DNA of 64,000 bases from assembly GCA_018136815.1 (NCBI GenBank), contig CM030939.1, positions 5,004,760 through 5,068,759 on the forward strand. Direction: 5' to 3'. Shown here one piece after another: positions 18,823 through 30,069 of the stretch. This stretch comes from Isochrysis galbana. Taxonomy: Eukaryota > Haptophyta > Isochrysidales > Isochrysidaceae. A program made the position numbers and the translations under genes. Position 1 is the stretch's first letter, and each line of letters starts with the position of its first letter. Under the pieces are notes generated by a model that was not told the DNA's origin, ran no database searches, and worked only from the letters and a program-made list of their open reading frames with translations.

Positions 18823-21184
18823 TCAGAATGCAAAGCTGAGAAGGTTGGTTTCCCCTGAATTATCATCAACGCCATCGTTGTCGTTGATGATCCAGGCGGT
18901 GCTTCCCTTCACGGCGAGACCCTCCACCTTCTCAACAACCATGCCGCCTGTGGACTTCAGAAGCGGAATGAGATCAGTGTGCTGGGTCTTGCTCACAAGC
19001 ATGCCAGATGTATAGCCCGTCAGATCAAAGGTGTAAACCTTCTTGATAACAGCATCGAACCCGCCATTGTTGTCGCGCTCGACTACTGCAAAGCGGCCAC
19101 CTCCGACGGGAGAGACATCCGAAAGGCCCACCCAGCCACCAAACTGCGAAGCGGGGGCATCCAAGGGATAGAAAACGAAATCCCACGAATCCGATGCGAC
19201 GTCGTAAATGCCGATACGGACGTTATCGTCGCCTGCCCATACACGCTGGAATGCAACAACGAGCTTCTCCCCCCAAACTGCGACGCCCTCGAAGCCAAAG
19301 CGCAATTGCTTGGCGTTCACACTTTCGGGGAGCGTAGCGACCTTACGGATCGTCCCGTCCATCGCCACAAAGAAAAGGAAGTTGAGCGATTCAACGGGTC
19401 GGTTCGCGTCGCCCACAGTGCCCCTGCCTTCATGGGCGACAACCATTACTGTCTCGCCGCCCATCGAGGCGGGCATGGTGAACAGAGCCACACCCTCACC
19501 ATCAATGTTGACCGTCTTGTCCTCGTTGATCATCGCCGCAAGGTCCGAGGCATCAAATTCGCCCTGAGGTGGGAAGGCAGCAAAGACGCCGTTCGTGTCC
19601 ACGATGCGCGTCTCCTTCGTAAGACGAGCAGGAAACGTCGAGGTATCAATCGTGAAGAAACGGGTCTTCTTGTAGAAAGAGTCTTCGACAGAGTAAAGAA
19701 GGGAGCCAGATCCTGGCGCGAGGCCCGACATCGCCGACCAGGGAATAGGGACTGACTTCCCAACCCGAAGATTGGAGACGAGCGACGGGTAGGCCGGTGT
19801 GGACGAGGACAGCGCAAAGATGTTGAGAGAGGAGCGAATGCCGCTTGCACGGTCGTCCACCTCGGAGGCGACAACGTAAGCACCACGTGAGGGGAGCGCA
19901 ATCCCGCCCTCAGGGCCGACCTGTGTTGGCAGCACCTGCTTGTACACCGGAGCATGCGGGTTGTCGACGTTGAAGACAGCAGCGGCATTCGAGCGCTCCA
20001 TGTTGATGAAGAGGAGCTTCTCGCCGTTGAACTCGGCGTAGGCACAGTTCTCAGGTTCAGCACCCTTGTTGCCTGAGCGGTTCTCGGGGTAATGACCAAT
20101 GGAGACCGCCAAGTGGTCGAGGAAGCTGCCGGACGTCCACACAACATTGCCAGAAGCATCATAGATGGTGAAACCGCGTGACCCGCCAACGAGATCACCC
20201 TCATCAGAAGTTGCGAAGTAATCGTCGCCCATCCACGTCACACCATCAGGCTCCCGTGGCACTTGCGACAAGGATGATGATTGGTCGATGATGTCCTCCT
20301 CATCCGTATCAATGAGTGTGAGATCAACCTTGCCAGCGGTCTTCGCCCATTCGACACCGCCCGTGGGCAGGTCAACCAGGACGAGGCCGTTGTTCTCCTA
20401 AGAGAGCAGAAGCGGATGGTAGAGGCGGTCAGATAGTTGATCGATCAGGCGTCAAGGTCGCATGACCTCGACAGCAAAAGGGTATCAGCTGGGTCCACAC
20501 CTGGAGCGTGACGATGGCCTTGTTTTTCGAGTTGATAGACACGAATTCAGGCTCAGGATCAGTCGGAAAGTCCACGGGGAGGCCCGTGAGATCAACTGTC
20601 TTCACCGTCCAGTCCGCCACAGCACCCTCCAGGTGGATGACAACAAGGAATCCAGCCGGCATCTGTGGTGGAAAACCATCGCCTAGATCCTCATCACGCT
20701 CGTTTTCGATGGCGACAGCTGCCCACTTGTGATCTGGCGACACGGCAACGGAGTCCGGTTGTCCTCCCAGATTGATTTCCCGCACGATCGACCTGGTTGT
20801 CATGTCAATCACCTTCAGTGAGCCCGATGGGTTCACATAGTCTGGTGACGTGTTGACGCCTGCGAGGACGTAGTTGCCAACGGCCGCCACGGATGTGGGC
20901 TCGCCCCCGACAGGCACGACGCCCATCCCAACCGGTGCTTCGAGATTCGAGATGTCAACAAAGCCGACCTGCTCGAGCGATGAGTCTGAATAGGCCAGCG
21001 TCATGCCGTCAGCGGAAGCCGTCACAATCTCTGCGACGGTCGACGTGTCCACATTGCAGTTGGCGTCGATCTGCAAGCAGACTGGGTAGGTGGAGACGCG
21101 GTTGAAGAACATCTCCTCGATCGGCGCGGTCGAGAACGCGAGCGAGGAGCCGATGGCGGTGGCGAGCACAGAAGCACGCATCAT
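18823..21184 (-). CDS. Secreted choice-of-anchor/esterase-like phytase-domain protein (phosphatase-like)
   Basis: Two exons: 21184-20501 and 20397-18823, with a 103-base GT-AG intron; the join (KAIVTLQ to ENNGLVLVDL) keeps frame, giving 752 aa. The N-terminus MMRASVLATAIGSSLAFSTA is a clear signal peptide. Residues about 30-300 form beta-propeller-like repeats of the choice-of-anchor I type (GQPDSVAVSPDHKWAAVAIE). The C-terminal half has the esterase-like activity of phytase pattern (FEGVAVWGEKLVVAFQR, VVERDNNGG, VEGLAV, WIINDNDGVDD). Proteins with this pairing have been described as atypical secreted alkaline phosphatases in algae and bacteria, so a role in scavenging organic phosphate outside the cell is likely but inferred. 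Starts downstream (minus sense) of a purine/pyrimidine tract and a large palindrome. Confidence 0.8.
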
Positions 21185-21358
21185 CTTGGCGGCGGCGGCT
21201 GCCCCTCTTGGGTGGAGGCGACGTGTGGTGGTGTTGGGGGAGGCGGAGGCCCACGCGGAGTCGGATGAAAGCGGCCGTCGGCCGTCGACATTGGGATTGG
21301 GGGGGGGGGGGGGGGGGGGGACCCGGGAAGGGGGACCCCCCCCCCCCCCCCCCCAATC

Positions 21359-21483
21359 CGATGGGGGGCTATGGGACAGAGAGCATCGGGGGGGGGGGGA
21401 AGGGCGGACAGAGAGAGGGGGAGAGGGGGAGAGGGGGAGAGAGAAGGAGAAGAGAGAGGGAGAGAAGAGAGAGGGAGAGAGGG

Positions 21484-21514
<31 letters not shown>

Positions 21515-22005
21515 GAGAGGGAGAGAGAGAGAGAGGCGGACATAGGAAGCAAGACTTGGGCGGGCGGGTGCCGTCAAGACGTCCTCGCTCAGAAGAAGAA
21601 GAAGAAGAAGAAGAAGGAGAAGGAGAAGAAGGGAAGAAAGCTTCGGCGGCTCGTCGCCGTCGGCCGAGAAGCGGCCCCCCCCTCGGCGATCCTCCCTAAC
21701 CCCTTCCTCCTGCGTACTCTATTGTACTCAGAATCCCTGTACCTTCTGCTCCACCCTTCCCCACCCCCCACCCCCCTTCTTCTCCTTCTCCTTCTTCTTC
21801 TGAGCGAGGACGCATCTCGCGTCCGTCTCGACGGCACCCGCCCGCCCAAGTCTTGCTTCCTAGGTCCGCCTCTCTCTCTCTCCCCCCCCCCCCCCTCTCT
21901 CTCTCTATTCTCCCTCTCTCTCTATTCTCCCCTCCCCCCCTCTCCCCCTCTCTCTGTCCGCCCTTTTCCCCCCCGCCGATGCTCTGTCCCACAGCCCCCC
22001 CATCG
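21359..22005. repeat. Large imperfect palindrome (arms about 230-275 bases)
   Basis: The left arm (21359-21632) and right arm (21776-22005) are reverse complements: the CTATGGGACAGAGAGCATCGG block near 21370, the CGGACATAGGAAGCAAGACT stretch near 21538 and the GTCCTCGCTCAGAAGAAG stretch near 21580 all reappear inverted near 21985, 21860 and 21800. Arms differ in length mainly in the GA/CT tract and the GAA repeat. The spacer is about 145 bases. The left arm contains the purine tract just upstream of the phosphatase-like gene. Confidence 0.85.
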
Positions 22006-22689
22006 ACCCCCCCCCCCTCCTTTTCTTCAGTCGAAGTCGATGGGGCCGAGCCTCGCGGCCCGTCGAGGGGCGGCGCTCTCTTCCCCTTTCGGCCGTCGGC
22101 CGCTGCGGCAGCGGCCGACGGCGTCAGGAGTGCGCTGTTGAAGGGGGGGGGGGGGGGGGGGAGGGGGGGGGGGAGGGAGTCCTGTGGTAGCCAAGGCTCG
22201 TAGTAAAATACCTTTTCGAATTAATAAATCACAACATAATCAGCCCTGACACCCCCCCCATGTCATGGTGGGTGGGTGGGTGGGTGGGGCACAACGAGGA
22301 GATGGGTGGGGCACCCACCCGACACGGCATGGTTAGATGGTAGTCAGAAGGTAGTACACAGGGCACAACGAGGAGACTGAGATGGTGGTAGGTAGGGCGG
22401 TCCAACAGGGTTGTTTATTAGAGGTGAAAAATGACCATCTCCATCTTAGACAGGGCGGTCAAATAGAGTTTTTTATTAGGGGAAATGACCACCTGAGAGT
22501 TGAGGAAATTTGAGGATTTTTTTTCAGTAGAAACTTCCCAATACTTCCAACAAGCACATATCCGGGGCCCATTACCCATTAGGACCCAGACCCCCCCCTT
22601 GGCCCTTATCCTTGGGCCCCCACAACCACAACGAAACGTAACCAAATCCTAGATGTGAAAGACAGAAACAATGTTTTTTTTCGGAGGCC
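22006..22689. other. Spacer with G-rich runs and a MITE-end fragment
   Basis: Holds long G runs (22141-22173), a (GGGT)n run at 22268-22288 and, at 22652-22695, CCTAGATGTGAAAGACAG followed by the GGAGGCCAAAAACAGTG block, a one-ended copy of the MITE that is complete at 32605-33105. No gene seen. Confidence 0.6.
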
Positions 22690-22695
22690 AAAAAC

Positions 22696-23560
22696 AGTGT
22701 TGACGAATTGGGATGGCCCTTAGGGCCTGAGGGCAATGAGGAAGGTGGCAAGCCGGCGGCAGGCGCGGCTGAGGAGACGGCTTCGGAGACGATGACGGGC
22801 TGAGGCCCGTCAGCAGAGGAAGGCGGGCAGGCGGGCTTGAGCGAGGGCGAGGACGGCGGCGAGAACGACATGGAACGAGCGGCGAGAGGCGAGGGCGAGT
22901 GAGAGGAGGGCTGTGATGGCAGGGGCTGGCGAGGCGAGGCGAGTTTGTTGGGTACGAGTGTTACGAGAGCGAGAGCGACGAGAGCGAGAGCGACGACGGA
23001 TGACGACTGACGACAGGACGACGGACAACGACACCCAGGGAAACACCCCGACTCTCGCCCCACGACTTTCTCACGTAACTCGACTAAAATCAAACCCAAA
23101 CACTCCGGCCAGACGACGACGGACGACGATCAGAAGGCGATCTGTCGGCGATCCCGTCTGGAAGGGGAATCGCACCATAACGGAAACGAGGGGCAATCCT
23201 GCTGCACAAGATTCCAAGAGACCTACCAAATAAGACGAGAGAAGTGCGGTGTGCCTAAGGGGGAGATGCGATGAGATTGCAAATTAAACCTGATTGCAAT
23301 CACTGCAGTAGATAGAGAAACGTGGAGAAGATAGCGAATTAAACCTATTTGCGAGGCGCCTAGGAGGGAGAAGGGTGGGGAAACTTCCTTCTCTTTCGAG
23401 AGAAAGAGAGAGAACGCTCCACAACCCAAGACCCTACCTATGCGTCCAAGCGAAGCTTTTTGACCGAGAACGAGAACGAGCAGAGAATTATAACGATAAA
23501 TGCCGAATGACGAAGAGAAGCCTAACGAGTGTCGATTCGCGAATGCGACACCCCCCTGCC
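22696..23560 (-). mobile_element. Leader and gag-start copy of the LTR-like element (copy 2)
   Basis: On the minus strand it begins TGTCGCATTCGCGAATCGAC near 23551, preceded by a G-rich polypurine-like run, and runs colinearly with 50688-51528 through both GGTTTAATTTGC blocks and the gag ATG, ending at CCCAATTCGTC. The gag frame is cut after about 60 codons. It lies between a MITE-end fragment and an intergenic region. Confidence 0.75.
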
Positions 23561-24082
23561 CCCCCCCAGCGCCCCTTCTCAGAATTCCTTTCTACGCCCT
23601 ACGCCCTACACTCGACTCGGGGTGTAGATAAACGTAATATGGCTACAATATACCGCTTGGCACCACTTCCCCACTTGGCACCACCTCCTCGGCGTATGTG
23701 ACCACTTGGTGACCACCTTGACTTGAAAATTTGGTGACCACCACGTTTTGTGCAAGTGGGTTGTCGTAAAAATCAGCTGTTTACTGTTTACTAGTAAAAG
23801 TCAATCCCTGGCTTGTAGAGCGTCTTGTTGGCTAGCACCCCTAGCCACATACACCGGACGAGCCATGCACCAACCGCGCACACCCCCATCGCGGGGTAGG
23901 GGCTCCGTTGCCGTCGTGGGCTTCGGACCCGCAGCACTAGGATTAAACCAACACAGACACACAGACGAGAAAACTCTAACTACAACTAGCAACTAGGAGT
24001 AGGATCAGACTAGGACAACCGGAAAACTCGAAAACTCTGATAAGACGGGAGGGAGCTCTAAGTACTACACAACCAGGGTGAA
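23561..24082. other. Spacer upstream of the DnaJ-X gene
   Basis: About 520 bases. Contains CCACTTGG-type short repeats at 23655-23745. No gene recognised; presumed promoter and 5' UTR of the following gene. Confidence 0.4.
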
Positions 24083-27000
24083 ATGTCTCTCGCTCTCCCC
24101 GCGGCCCCCTCCTCTCCTTCTCTCAACAGCTCGTCTCGAGCGGCAGGGGCAATGGCGACGGCGGCGGGAGGGGAGGGGGAGGCGGAGGACTCCCTCTTCT
24201 CCCTCCCTCGGCCTCGCAATGCCGGCACTGGAGCTGTCTCGGGGCTGGGGGCCTTTGCAAAGGGGGTGTTTGCTGGCGCTGTCGGCCTCGTGGTGGCGCC
24301 GGTGGCTGGAGCGCGGGAGAACGGGATCAAGGGCGCTCTGCAAGGGGCGGGGATCGGGGTGGCAGGTGCACTCGTCCTGCCCGTCGCAGGGGCGGTCGTT
24401 GGGTGCGTCCAGCTCGCCAGGGGAGTCATCGCGACGCCGGAGGCCATCGCGCAGCGTGCAAAGGGCAAGATCTGGGATGAGGTGCGCGCGAGCACCACGA
24501 TGTGCGCGGGCGCGCGCGCCCGGCGCACGGGTCATCGGATAGTCTTGTGTGACCCTGACCTACGGGCTCTCAGAGCGGGCGCACCCCTGGCGCACGGGTG
24601 GTGGCATCGCCTCATGGGATCGGCCTTTCGCGGTCATTGCTAGCAAATCCCCGACTCTTCCGGGCTCCTCTTGCCTGTTCTCCTGTAGGAGACGAGCGAG
24701 TGGGTGACGTACGACCTGCACGAGGAGGCAAGGAGCGTCCTCGGCGAGAGCGAGGAGGAGTGGTGCGCGCGCAACGGGGTCGCCAAGCACGGGGTCGCAG
24801 TCGGAGCTGGCAGCGCTGACGGGAAGACGAGGGCGGCCGTCAAGGAGACAGAGCTGTACGACGCACTCGGCGTCGCGACCGACGCGTCTGCCGCGGTGAT
24901 CAAGAAGGCCTATTACCTGAAAGCGCGCCAGCTCCACCCCGACAAGAACCGGGGCGACCCGCAGGCGCACGCCCGCTTCCAGCGCGTGGGCGAGGCCTAT
25001 CAGATCCTCTCTGATCCGGCCATGCGCGCCAAGTATGACGCACAGGGTGCCAAAGGCCTCGAGGTGAGCGCTCACCGCCTCTTTACAAGCTTGCTCGCAG
25101 TTTCCGAGAGCAAGCCGGTCATCACCACCCGCGCAGGTGGAACTCATCGACTCGTCCGCCTTCTTCGCCGCCATGTTCGGCTCCGAGCCGTTTGAGTACC
25201 TCGTGGGCACGCTCAAGCTGGCATCTGTCTTTGCGCAGCCCGATGCCGACCAGGCGCGCCCGCCCTCCCCGATGGGCACCGCCTCCGTGGCCGCGCGCCC
25301 AAACAACATATCGACATGCAGCTCACGAGCGCGGTGGGCAGCTCGCGCGCTCATCGCCACCAACCCCCTTGCAGCTTGACGAGCGGTACATAGCGTACGT
25401 TCAGAGGCGGCGTGAGGTTACTTGTGCGGTGACGCTACGAGGGCTCCTGTCGCAATACGTCGCCGGTGAGCAGCGCCACATGGTGGCGGCGTCGCTTGTT
25501 CGCAATGTGGCTGCGGAGGTGGCGACCGACAAGCCTCGGGGGCGCTCGCCGTCGGCCACTCACAGACTCCCATCGGGCTTGTGTGAGCCAGCCGCTCCCT
25601 TTGTTACAGGTGACACAGCCGAGTTTGCCGACGAGATGGCGGAGCATGCCGCACGCCTGCGCAAGGCCCCTTTTGGCGAGGCACTGCTATGGACCATTGG
25701 CTACGTCTACGAGCACAAGGGGCTTCAGGTGACGGGCCGGCCGCGGCCTAGCCCCGGTGGTTAGCACGTGCGCACCGGCTGCGTGCATCCCGCCCGGCAT
25801 GTAAAACGAGCCACCCTTGTGCCGTGCCCCGCAGGCGCTTGGCGGCCTCGACGCCGTCGGCTCCGAGTTCCGCCAGGCGGGGCACTCGACAGCGCAGGCG
25901 GCGCGTGTAGCCTCTGTAGCCTTCCGCACTTATCGGGCCTTTCAGGAGGAGAGGCGCGCCGAGGCGGCAGCGGCGGCCAGCGTGAAGCGCGCTCAAACCG
26001 GCGGAGAGGCAACTGGACAAGCCAAGGCCACCAAGGCCACTGGTGACGGTTTGCAGCAGGAAAAGCACGTGGATGGAGCGGGAGGAGGAGGCGAGCAGGC
26101 CGCTTCGCCGCCAGAGTCTTTCGCCGCCTTTGCCGCCTCGTTCCTGCCCGGTTCCAAGGGGTGGGCAGGGGCGGGCAGGGAAGGAGAGCCGCCGTGCGAC
26201 GATCCGGACACCATTGCCGCCGGCAATGTTGGTGGCACCCTTTCGAGCGAGGAGAGCTGGCAGCCACACGCGTCGCGCAAGGTGTCGGGCGCCAACGAGG
26301 CAGGCAGCGGCATTAGCCAGGACGGCTACGCTCAGAATTCGTCCGCAGATCCCGTAGGCGAGGGGGCGAGACCGGCTCCAGCTCATTCGACGGGTGAGAA
26401 CCGCACGAGCTCGGCCAACGGAGTTGCACATTCGCCAATGCCGCCGCCGCCGCCGCCACATCTTCTCTTCCGTCGAGTCGAGCTGCGAGGGCTCCTGGGC
26501 GCTACATCGCTGAATGGGCGCCGCGGCGTCGCAACGGCTTACAATGCCGACACCAACAGGTGAGTGGCCTGCCGTATTGGGCTGCGCTTCCGCCGTGTCG
26601 GATGGCAGGTTCATTCATGCTCGAGCATGACCTTCGAACCGGTGAGAGCGAATGGGCGCAAACAGCGCGCCGCGTCCCTCTATACTACTTGGCGACCCTC
26701 GCATCTGCCGAATCATCCCTTCTCCTTCGTTGTCGTGTCCAGGTACAGTGTGACTCTTGACCCGCTCGCCGGCGACCAGGCCGCTGCTGGGGTGCACGCT
26801 ATTAGCGTAAAGCCCAACAACTGCTTCCCTGAAGACGAAGCCAAAGGTGATGGCCACAGTGACCACGGTGGCTCGGGGCGCGACGCACAGGGTGTCAATG
26901 GCGACAGCGGCCGTGCTGCAGGCGCTAACGAGAATGGGGATGCGGCGGACACCGCTGGCGACAGCCGCCACACGACGAGCGCCACCGCGCCGGGGGAACG

Positions 27001-27656
27001 AGCAGCGTACTTGATGATGGAGTCGATGTGGAGGGTCTCGCTGATGGATATCGAGTCGACATTGAGAAGGGTCCGTCACGAACGCCACGAAGCGCTGCCG
27101 CGCGCAACCTGCTTGCACTGCACATTCGCTCGTCTTGCTTTTCAGCGCCCACCCCACCGCAAGCCCGCTTTTGCCTCGCGCAGGTGTGCAATAAGGTGCT
27201 CGCAGACCGTGCGACTGACGGCGACGTCCGTAAGGCGCGGGCGCGAGGGCTGGTGGCCATGGGCCGCATTTTCAAGGCGCACGGCTCGTATGCCGCCATG
27301 ACTAAGCTCGATGTGCAGGTGCATCTTGCATTGCAGCTGACGTTGTCTAGGCCAGTCAGCGGCTCGTATGCCCCCCAATCGCTGCACGCGTACCATCGCT
27401 TCCTGCGCACAGACACGGCAAGTGGAGAGCATGTGCGGTGCGCAAGTCGAACCCTCGTTTGAGCGACCACGAAGTGGCGCCGCACAGTCCCTTCTGTGCA
27501 ACTCTCCTGGTGCCATGTCACACGATTCTTGAAGTAAAAATGTGCGGAGCCCCCATGCTATCCGATTATTGCTCCTCGCCATAGGTGCACCTTGATTCTG
27601 TACAACAAAGGATGCGCGAGGAGTTCGAAGCTTCCTCGAATGCGGATGACTCCTGA
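24083..27656 (+). CDS. J-domain protein with split DnaJ-X domain
   Basis: Nine exons with GT-AG introns: 24083-24481, 24689-25063, 25137-25226 (donor could instead be after 25286), 25375-25465, 25610-25728, 25835-26559, 26743-27070, 27184-27318, 27585-27656; about 777 aa. A Gly/Ala-rich hydrophobic region (about 45-125) is followed by a J domain with intact HPD (ELYDALGVATDASAAVIKKA, then QLHPDKNRGD). The DnaJ-X domain begins VELIDSSAFFAAMFGSEPFE, continues in QYVAGDTAEFADEM and FGEALLWTIGYVYEH, and closes with MMESMWRVSLMDIESTLRRV and VCNKVLAD. Between the X-domain halves, exons 6-7 insert a low-complexity stretch with an SH3-like GLLGATSLNGRRGVATAYNA motif. Relatives (plant DNAJ10, yeast Caj1/Djp1) are Hsp70 co-chaperones at membranes and peroxisomes. 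Exon boundaries are inferred from splice sites and family similarity. Confidence 0.85.
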
Positions 27657-28850
27657 GGAGATGTGTCTAGCTACGGCTCACGATCATACTGGCTGTCGTC
27701 GTATCGGGCAAAGTGCCTTGGAGCCGCTCAGAATGCCATTGAAACTCGTTTAGACGCCCAGGCCCTCCATCTAGCTGGCCGGGGTGAGTGGTCAGAAAGC
27801 CGCCGCGATTGATATAACACGTCTTATCCGACGTGGCATCGCGCAGCACCGTTTCGTCCCGCAGCCTCGCCGATGGCAGCACAGGACGGGCAGGCCGGTG
27901 GTTTATTGTCTCCGGCCTTGAACCGCGTTTGCATGCGTGCAACACGAAACTCCACCGTCATCAGCTCCGCCACCTCTTAGGATGAATTCCCGTGAACACG
28001 AAGCTCCATGTGTACACGCGTGCCCAACTCCAATCGATGCGCAGTCACGTCGTGTCCAGCTATCACACAATTCCTAAGCGTGCGTTGAAGCCTAGCATGG
28101 CGTACCTCGGCGCCGGCTCTCCCCCTGGATAACCGTCACTAGAGGGGGTACATCAGCCCTCTAGCTGGCGGCGCGGCAGGTCCGCGCGCGCGCGACTAGG
28201 CGGCTGGGATCAACGGTTGCGCTGATCGCGAGCACCGCGATTGATGTCGAAGCTGTCCTTCAACACCAATAGGTGGATGAGAAGGCGTAGAGCGGGCGGC
28301 CCAGGCGTCGGGCCGCATTCCACTCATTCCATCGCACTAGGGGGCTTGCGGCTCCGCGAGGGGACACAAGGCAGAGGGCTCTCAATCACCTTGAGTTGCG
28401 GGTATTGTATTCCGACCACTGCTACGCCCCAAGGCGTAGTGAGCGTAGGAATTCTCGGTCGACAGGCAGCGCATGGCGTACTAGAAGGCCCACGGCTCGG
28501 CGACTCGGCGAGGAGAGGATCAAGCGCATCTAGCGCGGTCGTGTCGACTTTCCGCCACGCGCTCGTCGTCGCCACACTGCACATTGTGCTCTTTCATGGC
28601 GCGATAGGTGTTCCATAGGCGTGTCTAGCTTGTAAGTAGTAAGAATCTCAACTAAGTTCTCTCTAGTCGGCCTAGGCGCGTGTTGTGGGGTAGCCCATGC
28701 CTTCCCACAACCCACAACCCCCTTCCCTCTTACCTCGTTCCTAATCCTAAACGCGGAAACTCTAAAAAAATCTTAGTATTCCTTGACCGCTCACGTATCA
28801 CGTACGGTTGCTTTGATTTGCATCGGAGAGCGGAGAACTATCTTAGACAG
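27657..28850. other. Spacer without a recognised gene
   Basis: About 1.2 kb. An ORF of 125 codons (28241-28618, plus) has no recognisable domain and atypical composition; I do not call it a gene. Near 28730-28790 the A-run followed by TCTTAGTATTCCTTGACC vaguely resembles a LINE leader start. Confidence 0.4.
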
Positions 28851-28854
28851 TGGA

Positions 28855-29080
28855 CAGTGGAGCGCCGGGCCAGCCCCTCGTGCTCGTGCACGAGGGCGGT
28901 ACTGTGGCTGTGTAGGGGCGGGGCCCGGAGGCCTTCCCTATTCCTATTCCTATTGGTGATTGGAGTGTTCGGGCTGTGGATTGTGACGGTTGTGGCTGTG
29001 GAGGGTGGTGTATGTGTATCGTAGGGTCTGTGCTGCAGCTTGGTTGGCTGTCAGCATGGCCAACCTACTTTTATAAGTGG
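28855..29080 (-). pseudogene. Antisense LINE N-terminal ORF fragment
   Basis: The plus strand here (CGCCGGGCCAGCCCCTCGTG, then GAGGGCGGTACTGTGGCTGTGTAGGG and CGGAGGCCTTCCCT) matches 34965-35130, which is the antisense of the MERA-type LINE ORF. It is a short diverged fragment without a usable frame, directly left of the copia remnant. Confidence 0.6.
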
Positions 29081-29401
29081 GGTCAATGGGGGCCTCGCGC
29101 CCCCCTCTCGATCCATCGCGGACACCCCCCGGGGTGGGCCCGTACAATTAACCCCAGCCCCTGCCCTCTGGTAGGGGCTAGGCAATCATCAGTCTGGCCC
29201 AGGCACCCTAGTGGGCGCGGGCCGCGAGCTGCACTCCCAGGCCCGCATGGGCCTGCCCCGTACTGACCCCCCCCCCTTCCCAGGTCGCCAGACAGACAGG
29301 GGACTCCGGGAGGCACCCTGGGCCGGCGAGGCGAGCGTGGGAGAGGCAGGGGGGCCAGGGGCTGAGCCCCAGCCTCCACTGCCTCCCGAGCTGCCAAGTT
29401 C

Positions 29402-29526
29402 TTACGCTTAAGCACATCAACGGACACAACATAGTTACGGATATTCTTACGAAACCGTGTCCACGAAACCAGTTCCTTCGTCTACTCGACGTTCTTGACT
29501 CTTTCTCGTCGACAGCCAGTTCCTGA
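29402..29526 (+). pseudogene. Ty1/copia RNase H C-terminus (plus-strand copy)
   Basis: Reads LTLKHINGHNIVTDILTKPC, then FLRLLDVLDSF, ending in TGA, almost the same peptide as the minus-strand copy at 17001-17060. It is followed after 46 bases by a polypurine tract and an LTR. Only the last 41 codons survive; the upstream sequence is unrelated. Confidence 0.9.
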
Positions 29527-29572
29527 TCACATAAGCGTAAACGTCGCACCCCCTGCTCCGTTTAGGAGGGGG

Positions 29573-29895
29573 TGTTACGGATGCCCCTCCGCCCTCTCCT
29601 GTGTTTACTTTCTAAGTCCTGTAAGATCTCCTCTCTTTTCTCTCTCTTCACGTGAGGAGAGGCGACGGGCCTCCTCTCTTCTTTTCGCTCTTCCCCTCTC
29701 TTTTCCCCTCCTCACGCGCGCTCACCCTGTTTACATTAGTGTTCTACGTGGTACTCTGAGTGTGCGTGCGGTAGTGGTGTTTGGGGTTTGTATAGAGACT
29801 TTTATCCGGTTCTGTTCTGGAGAGAGCGCGAGCGATGGCGTCGCTCTCTCTCCTCTTCGCCGCCCTGGTCACCGCTATGGTGCCAGGGCGATAGT
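29573..29895 (+). mobile_element. LTR of the Ty1/copia element (plus strand)
   Basis: Starts TGTTACGGATGCCCCTCCG directly after GGAGGGGG and is homologous to 16953-16600 over its length, ending near GGTGCCAGGGCGATA. CT-rich in the first half. The exact 3' end is uncertain because the two copies part at that point. Confidence 0.75.
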
Positions 29896-30069
29896 GCGCC
29901 ATTTGAGCCCTAGGCGATGGCCCCGAATCTTCAGACTTTTTTTTTCAAATATCGCACTATTGTGGTCAAAATTACCGCCTCCTCCCATGGATGCATCCCC
30001 AGTTGAATCATGGCATGGCGCAACCCCAACTCGTCCTTAGGAGGGTCAGTGGTGGCAGCGTACGTCTCC

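Noticed and set aside
28241..28618. 125-codon plus-strand ORF
   Set aside because: No recognisable domain, unusual composition and no splice or promoter signs.
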